From Thermoplasmata archaeon (lineage in GTDB: Archaea; Thermoplasmatota; Thermoplasmata; Thermoplasmatales; Thermoplasmataceae), in assembly GCA_021811525.1 (NCBI GenBank), contig JAJZOK010000151.1, positions 6,294 through 70,293 of the forward strand: 64,000 nucleotides of DNA, in the 5' to 3' direction. This document shows, in pieces, positions 58,461 through 64,000 of the stretch (its first letter is position 1; each line of letters starts with the position of its first letter). Position numbers and translations under genes: made by a program. The notes beneath the pieces were generated by a model. It saw only the letters and a program-made list of their open reading frames with translations, was not told the DNA's origin and made no database searches.

Positions 58461-61024
58461 AGAGAAGGTACCCTCTTGCCTATGATCTCCTTGCATTTAA
58501 TAAAGTATGAGTAACGGTCCATGCCATCTTCCATCTCAATTCCAGCTGGCATCAGTCCCATGAGGACCATCACCGCTAAATGTATGGTTGACTCTGGCAT
58601 GCTCTCCCTGTCCTCCTTGGATAGTTCATCACTGCAATATTTCATGAACATCTGGGTAATATTCTGGTAAATCACAGTATCCTTGCCTATTGTATACCCG
58701 TTTCCAACAACTTCAAGGAGTTTTTCCTTGTCTCCCTTAATGAGGTGCTCGATAGCCTGCCCCAGGCGTGCTATTGCAAATCCCATGGAGTCACCAAGGG
58801 AATCCGCAGTTTTCACGAGCCTTTCAAAAGCAGCATGAGCCCCTTCAATGTCTGCTTTCAGGCTGTGGTGTATGCCAGAAAGGAGATACCAGGTGGGGAG
58901 AAAGTCATCCGCTTCCGTTATTTCCAAATCCATTATGGATTCAAGCTCCTTCTTGATCGCTTCATTCAGGGTAGGCTGCACAATTATATACAAGCCTCTG
59001 GCCAGTTTCTCCTTAGCTTTGTTGCCTATGGACTTTGAAATCTTGAGGAGCTCTTCTGCGTACTTGACGCCACTGGGATAACTCATCATGTCGAATGAAG
59101 CCATGGTTGCAAACCTGAAGAATGGGTAAGAAAGATTGCTGTCCCCAAGCATCCTCACAAGGCCTGCGGCTCCGGGGAAGTGTGACATGAAGTCCTCCTT
59201 CCTGCCAATGTTGTAATAGATTTCGCAAAGGTTGTAAGTTGCATATGCCCTTGAAACCAGTTCTCCTGAAATGTATGATTTCTCGATGATTTCTGTGAGC
59301 ATCTTGGCTGATTGCTCAAAGTCTCCCCAGTAGCTGTAAATGATGGCAATATTATTGAGCATGAGAAGCTCCCTATCGTAGAACTTGAATTCCTGGCATA
59401 GCTTCAGGGCTTCCTCGTATTCCTTGAGAGCCCCCTTAAGGTCAAATTTCTTGATCTTTAGAGTGCCGAGAGTCCCATATCCGTCTGCAATGAGCTCTGA
59501 AATGTTATTTTCCTTTGCTATCTTGATGGTTTCTTCTGCCGCCTTTTCCCCTTCCTCAATGTTGTTAAGGAAAGAGTGCCCAGTTGCGATTGTTAGCCAT
59601 GCGGAAGCCCGGTCATAAGGCTCCAGTGGCTCTTCCCTGAGCAGGTCCATGCACATGTCAATAGCATCCTGGTAACGGTCAGTCCTCTGCGCCAGCTTCG
59701 CTGCACTGAGCTTTGTGAAGACAGGTTCAACTGCAAGAAGGTCTGGGTCATTGTAAATTTCAATGGCGTCCTCAAGCCTCCCAAGGTTGAAGTACGACTG
59801 TGCGGACAGGATTGCGAGGTGAGCCTTTGCCTCCTTGCCGGATACAAACTTAGAAAGGTTCATGAACAGATCCTGGGGAAAACCGACATAGCTCAACTTG
59901 TCTATGAATTTCCTCCAGTTCCCGTTGACCAGTTCCTCTATGCGTTGGGGGTCCTTCCTCAATTCGAAGACCTTTAGTTTGGTAATGAACGGCAGATTTG
60001 AAAATCCAGGCTGCTTTAGGAAAGTTTCGCTGATGATGTATCCGCCATTTGAATAGACGGAGTTCATTATGATGTCTGAAACACGGTTGTTTACCATGCT
60101 GTAATTTGCAGCTCGCTCTGTAACAAGGCCGATGTCCCGGAGCTTTTCAAGTGCGTCCAGAACTTGGCTGACCTCAAGCTGGGCAAGTGTAGATATGAAA
60201 GTTGGGGACATTTCTTCCGGAATGAGTGCCACGATCTCAACTACTTTCCTTTCTCCGTCGCTCAGGTCCCTGATTGCTTTGTCGAACCGGATCTCTGAAC
60301 TTGGCGGGATTGGAAAATACCTGTAGGTTACTTCCTCAAGTTCTCCGCTGGAATTTATTATTCCCTGTTCCTCATAGTATTTCAGGGTGTATACAAGGGA
60401 ACGTATATTCCCGTTTGTCAGTCGGAAAAGTTCCTGTATGAAGCTGGATGGCAGATTATACTTCATATTCTTGAGCAGGGCCCTTGTGTCCTCCAGGTTG
60501 GTCCTCTCATAATTGATTATCTGGATATCCGGTTCAGCGCCCACTAGATTCAGGAATCTCACAATTGAGCTGCCATCCTCTACATTGTCTTCAGTTATAG
60601 TTCCGAAAATTGAAAACCCCAGCTTCGGGGCGAGCCTGGATATGTAAATGAAAAGTTCCCGTGAATGCTGGAGCATGTTTTCAAGGTTATCTATAATGAA
60701 GAAAGTTCGTGATGCAACTTCCTCATTTAGCGTGGAAAATTCCTCTACAATCTGAGGAAGGGACCTTTCGTTGAACTGTTTGTGCAGCTGGTTTAGCAGT
60801 TCATTGTAAGCCTGGTACATGAGGGCTTCACTGGAAGCGTAGGACCGTGTCCTGTAGACTCTGAAGCCCTGGGCCTTTGCATTTACCTCTATTTCATTGA
60901 GGATCTGCGTTTTTCCAGTGCCCTCTTTGCCCAGGAATACGAAGGAGCGCCCCATAAGCTGGCCGTTGGCAAGCATGTCCAGAAAGTACTGGTGTGCGCC
61001 CCTGTAATTGAAAAGCTTCTGCAT
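58457..61024 (-). CDS. STAND-type ATPase with TPR repeats
   Basis: The protein has 855 residues. An N-terminal AAA/STAND NTPase has Walker A GKEGTGKTQ (about 33-41), Walker B TFFIIDNLE (about 110) and helical and winged-helix parts (about 270-330, VVEIVALIPEEMSPTFISTLA, then VLDALEKLRDIGLV). From about 400 the rest is TPR-like helical repeats (AYGTLGTLKIKKFDLKGALKEYEEAL type). STAND proteins of this build act as signal-gated switches, as in MalT or adenylate-cyclase-linked regulators, but no output domain is visible. ATG 61024 is preferred over TTG 61033. A TATA-like AACTATTAAGTAC lies about 35 bases upstream. Confidence 0.75.
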   Translation of the reverse strand: MQKLFNYRGAHQYFLDMLANGQLMGRSFVFLGKEGTGKTQILNEIEVNAKAQGFRVYRTRSYASSEALMYQAYNELLNQLHKQFNERSLPQIVEEFSTLNEEVASRTFFIIDNLENMLQHSRELFIYISRLAPKLGFSIFGTITEDNVEDGSSIVRFLNLVGAEPDIQIINYERTNLEDTRALLKNMKYNLPSSFIQELFRLTNGNIRSLVYTLKYYEEQGIINSSGELEEVTYRYFPIPPSSEIRFDKAIRDLSDGERKVVEIVALIPEEMSPTFISTLAQLEVSQVLDALEKLRDIGLVTERAANYSMVNNRVSDIIMNSVYSNGGYIISETFLKQPGFSNLPFITKLKVFELRKDPQRIEELVNGNWRKFIDKLSYVGFPQDLFMNLSKFVSGKEAKAHLAILSAQSYFNLGRLEDAIEIYNDPDLLAVEPVFTKLSAAKLAQRTDRYQDAIDMCMDLLREEPLEPYDRASAWLTIATGHSFLNNIEEGEKAAEETIKIAKENNISELIADGYGTLGTLKIKKFDLKGALKEYEEALKLCQEFKFYDRELLMLNNIAIIYSYWGDFEQSAKMLTEIIEKSYISGELVSRAYATYNLCEIYYNIGRKEDFMSHFPGAAGLVRMLGDSNLSYPFFRFATMASFDMMSYPSGVKYAEELLKISKSIGNKAKEKLARGLYIIVQPTLNEAIKKELESIMDLEITEADDFLPTWYLLSGIHHSLKADIEGAHAAFERLVKTADSLGDSMGFAIARLGQAIEHLIKGDKEKLLEVVGNGYTIGKDTVIYQNITQMFMKYCSDELSKEDRESMPESTIHLAVMVLMGLMPAGIEMEDGMDRYSYFIKCKEIIGKRVPSL

Positions 61025-61100
61025 CTGCCACAAAGTATTGATTAGAGTACTTAATAGTTATTTCTTGTACCCATTGCATGGTCAGGATCTTGGCATTAAG

Positions 61101-61844
61101 CTAAAGTTTGACCCTCAAGCCGCTCACGCTGAGCCTCTCCCTGCCGAATTCCCTGGAATTTAGCAGGGCAGATTTCGTGAATACGGGGCCCTGCGTGCAG
61201 AGCTGCAACCCATCTATTGAACATGAATCACAAACCCCAATGCCACATTTCATGTGTCTCTCCAGAGAGAAATCAGCGTCTATGCCATCGCCTGAAATGT
61301 AATCCAGCACAGACTTAAGCATCAGTTCCGGGCCACAGACATACATCATGGAAAATTCTCCAAGGTCCATGCTCTTAAGCCCTTCCACAGCAAATCCTTT
61401 TATCCCACTGCTGCCATCGTCGGTTACAGTGGTGAGCTTCTCGGGAGAAAACCTGTCCGCAAAGAGCAGTTCTGCCTTTGTCCTAGCTGAAACCAGACCA
61501 TGCGATTCAGGCGTTATTAGCGGCAATAGGCCAGCCATTCCGGAGCCGCCGCCAACTATCAGGGCCTTCCCATCGTGCTTCCTGAAAGTATTTCCATAAG
61601 GCCCCCTGAAGAATATTTTCTCTCCAGCCCTAAGCTTCGTGATCGCAGTGCTAGTTGGGCCGTAACTCTTCACTGTTATTCCTTTTGTATGGCCAGTGAA
61701 GGAAAGTGATATTGGAATCTCGCCAACGCCTGGAATCCAGACCATTATGAACTGCCCCGGGCGCACTTCCTTTTCCCATGGGAAGAGAATTGTGACAGTA
61801 GTTGGGGTTTCCCTGTCTACCCGTTCAATCACTGAATGAATCAC
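61101..61844 (-). CDS. pyrK: Dihydroorotate dehydrogenase electron-transfer subunit PyrK
   Basis: This 247-residue ferredoxin-reductase-like protein carries FAD and a [2Fe-2S] cluster that pass electrons from PyrD to NAD+. The FAD motif is around IPISLSF (RPxS-like, the Arg replaced), the NAD fold around LIVGGGSGMAGLLPL, and the cluster site is MKCGIGVCDSCSIDGLQLC (four Cys). GTG start overlaps the pyrD stop (GTGA). Confidence 0.9.
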   Translation of the reverse strand: MIHSVIERVDRETPTTVTILFPWEKEVRPGQFIMVWIPGVGEIPISLSFTGHTKGITVKSYGPTSTAITKLRAGEKIFFRGPYGNTFRKHDGKALIVGGGSGMAGLLPLITPESHGLVSARTKAELLFADRFSPEKLTTVTDDGSSGIKGFAVEGLKSMDLGEFSMMYVCGPELMLKSVLDYISGDGIDADFSLERHMKCGIGVCDSCSIDGLQLCTQGPVFTKSALLNSREFGRERLSVSGLRVKL

Positions 61845-62743
61845 TGGACTGCCGCTCCTACCAACTCTTTAATGCTGGCGATCCCCTCTGACTCCATGAA
61901 TGAGGAAATGCCGCTATTGATCTCTGAAAAGATGCCTTTACCCTTTGAATAGACCCCCGTTCCGATCTCGAGGGCAGAAGCCCCCGCCATGAGGTATTCA
62001 ATTGCATCCTCATACGCCTCGATTCCTCCAACGCCAATTATGGGCTTGCCTGTTTCCTTGTAAAGCTGGTAGACGTATCTGATTCCCACATTCTTGATTG
62101 CACGGCCCGATAATCCGCCATATGCGTTGGACAGTACAGGGCGCCTTGCGTATATATCAATGGCCATTCCCCTGACTGTGTTTATGACTACAAATGCATC
62201 TGCCTTGCTTGCAGCATTGGCAATTTCTAAGATGTTTGTGACATTGGGGCTCAACTTGGCCCAGACGGGAATCTCGATTTTATTCTTCAGTTCCCCAATG
62301 ATCTCTTCAACGAGTTCAGGATCTGATCCTACTTCAGAACCCACACCGAGCACATGTGGGCATGAGAGGTTGAGTTCAAGGGCGTTTGCCCCGTATTCCT
62401 CCATCTTTTTGCCAACATAGAGAAAGTCATCAGCTGTGCCACCGAAAATGCTTCCTATGACCGGTTTGCCTGCCTGCAGTGCTATCCCCACCTCATTGCC
62501 AAAATTATCAATCCCGGGATTCGAAAGTCCAACTGCGTTTAGAAGTCCATCGGGAACCTCAGCCACTATTGGGGGACGGTAGCCAGTCCTTTCCTCTCTG
62601 CCAATGGATTTTGTTACAACTGCAGCTGCGCCACATTCGAGAATGTTTTTCATGGTATATCCGTTCTCGTCCAGTATGCCGGAGGCAAGCATCAGAGGGT
62701 TCTGAAGCCCTATTCCGGTTATTGTCGTTTTTAGGCTAGGCAT
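61841..62743 (-). CDS. pyrD: Dihydroorotate dehydrogenase, class 1B catalytic subunit PyrD
   Basis: This 300-residue FMN TIM-barrel enzyme oxidises dihydroorotate to orotate in pyrimidine synthesis. Seen: NPLMLASGILDENG, TKSIGREERTGYRPP, NAVGLSNPGID, the catalytic Cys in LELNLSCPHV (class 1), WAKLSPNV, and GVGGIEAYEDAIEYLMAGASALEIGT for FMN phosphate. It is coupled to pyrK by a 4-base overlap, which fits the class 1B heterotetramer. The PEBP gene ends 30 bases before its start. Confidence 0.95.
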   Translation of the reverse strand: MPSLKTTITGIGLQNPLMLASGILDENGYTMKNILECGAAAVVTKSIGREERTGYRPPIVAEVPDGLLNAVGLSNPGIDNFGNEVGIALQAGKPVIGSIFGGTADDFLYVGKKMEEYGANALELNLSCPHVLGVGSEVGSDPELVEEIIGELKNKIEIPVWAKLSPNVTNILEIANAASKADAFVVINTVRGMAIDIYARRPVLSNAYGGLSGRAIKNVGIRYVYQLYKETGKPIIGVGGIEAYEDAIEYLMAGASALEIGTGVYSKGKGIFSEINSGISSFMESEGIASIKELVGAAVQ

Positions 62744-62773
62744 TTATTCTCCTGGGTTCTAATCTGGAGGGGT

Positions 62774-63244
62774 TCATTCGTATGAACGGCCATATTTTAC
62801 CATAATGGAAGCTTGCTTTACTGTCTTGTCCTCTATGATCTTCAATAGGTCTTTCTTGGTTAGCCCTGGTTCAAGCTCTGGCCCCTGCAGCACAGCATAG
62901 AGGTAGAAAAAGTACCTGTGAACGTTCTTCCTTGGAGGGCATGGCCCGTTGTAGCCTATTTTATTGAAACTGTTTACTCCCTGTGCCATTCCATCGTTTG
63001 TAACCTTTTCCTTCGGCAGGTTTTCTGGAAGTTGCTTCACCTCGGGCTTGATATTATATAAAACCCAGTGCACAAAAGTACCTCTTGGGGCATCGGGGTC
63101 TTCCATAATAAGAATATATGATTTGGTAGAGGAGGGTGGATCTGACCATACAATCTCCGGGGAGTAATCCTGGCCGTCACATGTGTATTTCTGGCTGAGA
63201 CGCTCTCCATGCTTTGCAGATGGAAGCTCAATATTGAATGTCAT
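62774..63244 (-). CDS. PEBP family protein (YbhB/YbcL type)
   Basis: This 156-residue phosphatidylethanolamine-binding-protein fold has the ligand-pocket motifs LIMEDPDAPRGTFVHWVLYNI and IGYNGPCPPRKNVHRYFFYLYA. Length fits the prokaryotic YbhB/YbcL group. The biochemical role in archaea is unknown; kinase or protease inhibition is proposed for relatives. It precedes pyrD by 30 bases on the same strand and may be cotranscribed. Confidence 0.92.
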   Translation of the reverse strand: MTFNIELPSAKHGERLSQKYTCDGQDYSPEIVWSDPPSSTKSYILIMEDPDAPRGTFVHWVLYNIKPEVKQLPENLPKEKVTNDGMAQGVNSFNKIGYNGPCPPRKNVHRYFFYLYAVLQGPELEPGLTKKDLLKIIEDKTVKQASIMVKYGRSYE

Positions 63245-63385
63245 TGAAACACATATGGCTAGGACGTTAAAATATTATGCGAATTTTCAATATTTTACGG
63301 ACTCCCTGCCATTATGTATGAAATTATGCATGTTCATCTGCCTGTAATAAATTTTAAATCTTGATGTGTGCTTAAAACCCTGCAT

Positions 63386-63883
63386 ATGAGGAAAATAGTG
63401 AGCCGGGAGGATAAGGCTGTCTCCCCAATTATAGCAACAGTCCTTCTTGTTGCAATCACAGTTACCATGATTGCCACCGCTTACACCCTGCTGGAGAATT
63501 ATATTCCAAATCCGGTGCCGAACACTCCAACCGCGGCACTTAAGGTGGTCTACAACACCCAACCCATCGGTAGCCTGAATTATGGAAATTACACAATTTA
63601 CATAAATTCCTTAAATGGAAACGTTTCTGTCAGTGATGTGGATCTCATAGTTACGCTATCAAACAACACCGTGGATGAAATTGGCCTGGGGCAGGTATAT
63701 GCCAATGCTGATTCTTTCAATTACAGCAATTATATCACGGTTTCCTTGCAAAGCAGTGCCGGGTACCTGACGAGCACAAGCTTTGTGGAGCTGTACCTGC
63801 ACAACTCGCAGAGCCACATAACCAGAATTGCGCTGGTTGACACATTTACTGGCGGGTCAATAGGGAGCACCACATTCCAATAA
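63386..63883 (+). CDS. Archaeal type IV pilin
   Basis: This 165-residue protein has a textbook archaeal pilin start: MRKIVSREDKAVSPIIATVL, then a hydrophobic helix to about residue 38. Prepilin peptidase should cut near RED-KAVS. The mature part is Asn/Ser/Thr-rich with several sequons and beta strands (YGNYTIYINSLNGNVSV). TATA-like TTTTAAAT lies about 30 bases before ATG 63386 (leaderless), so the frame from 63368 is rejected. It is a plausible major subunit for the 29.6 kb secretion operon. Prepilin peptidase is not in the window. Confidence 0.88.
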   Translation: MRKIVSREDKAVSPIIATVLLVAITVTMIATAYTLLENYIPNPVPNTPTAALKVVYNTQPIGSLNYGNYTIYINSLNGNVSVSDVDLIVTLSNNTVDEIGLGQVYANADSFNYSNYITVSLQSSAGYLTSTSFVELYLHNSQSHITRIALVDTFTGGSIGSTTFQ

Positions 63884-63917
63884 TTTTCCATAGTTGCTTA
63901 TCAGAGCGAAACTGTGT

Positions 63918-64000
63918 TCATGTCTGGCTTGCACCTTTTCTGGCTGCGAGGTTGTCAGGAATTGAGAAAAAGGCGATTGCAATAATTATCTGGGCAACAA
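63918..64000 (-). CDS. C-terminal end of a membrane protein (start outside window)
   Basis: On the minus strand a frame open at the window edge reads VAQIIIAIAFFSIPDNLAAR, then KGASQT and a TGA stop at 63918-63920. A hydrophobic helix followed by a short hydrophilic tail fits the end of a transporter or other membrane protein. Only 27 codons are visible, so family and reality are uncertain. Confidence 0.4.
   Translation of the reverse strand, partial: VAQIIIAIAFFSIPDNLAARKGASQT

Noticed and set aside
1..64000. CRISPR array, rRNA operon, intact insertion sequence, integrase or prophage
   Set aside because: No regularly spaced direct repeats, rRNA-like conserved segments, transposase or recombinase motifs were seen on either strand.

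Overview
The window is chromosomal DNA of an archaeon, most likely a cell-wall-less acidophile of the Thermoplasmatales (Thermoplasma, Ferroplasma, Cuniculiplasma and relatives). The evidence is an aIF5B gene in one operon with L7Ae, S28e and L24e, an archaeal proteasome beta subunit very close to the Thermoplasma form, the aCPSF1/FttA termination nuclease, FtsZ, split transketolase, a Thermoplasma-type zinc glucose dehydrogenase and KDG aldolase. Many genes have a TATA-like box about 25 bases before the start codon (leaderless transcripts). Internal operon genes and some long-leader genes use GGTGA or GGAGG ribosome-binding sites instead. TTG and GTG starts are common. No CRISPR array, intact insertion sequence or rRNA gene was seen.

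Layout. 1-3.1 kb: two secreted surface proteins sharing a leader motif. 3.3-8.4 kb: two MFS transporters, an M18 aminopeptidase, a 30-residue membrane peptide and a hemerythrin-like protein. 8.5-14.7 kb: an AldB-like dehydrogenase with its DUF779 partner, a 14-TM efflux pump with an unknown partner, and KDG aldolase. 14.8-19.2 kb: the L7Ae-S28e-L24e-Ndk-aIF5B operon, then a cation exchanger with SpeD. 19.4-24.8 kb: a winged-helix regulator divergent from lipB, a P5C-type dehydrogenase, an SDR enzyme and CorA. 24.9-29.5 kb: an ABC exporter, a structured gene-free stretch, a membrane surface protein, tRNA-Ala and an aldo-keto reductase. 29.6-34.2 kb: a secretion/pilus operon with two ATPases and two membrane-platform halves. 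34.2-43.5 kb: NhaP antiporter and NadE, small zinc-ribbon ORFs, FolD, glucose dehydrogenase, RibA, a THUMP-like methyltransferase, PurC, a PolB-type exonuclease and a CBS protein. 43.6-47.2 kb: a ZIP metal transporter behind a DtxR-type operator, then PsmB and FttA. 47.4-51 kb: transaldolase, transketolase and FtsZ. 51-57.9 kb: a GT2 glycosyltransferase, an epimerase, an acyl-CoA synthetase, a pilin-like protein and an MFS protein. 58-64 kb: tRNA-Arg, a STAND-type ATPase with a Cys-rich partner, PyrK/PyrD, a PEBP protein, a second pilin and the end of a further gene.

Together these describe a sugar-oxidising heterotroph. Glucose dehydrogenase and KDG aldolase fit the non-phosphorylative Entner-Doudoroff route, and transketolase/transaldolase supply pentose phosphates. 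The pilins at 55 and 63 kb are plausible substrates of the 29.6-34.2 kb secretion operon. The observations most worth following are the doubled secretion operon, the ALDH/DUF779 pair with altered cysteines and a possible leader switch, the ZIP gene with a DtxR-like operator but no normal start codon, the single TATA box serving lipB and a divergent regulator, the STAND/Cys-rich pair, and the shared leader motif of the two surface proteins.
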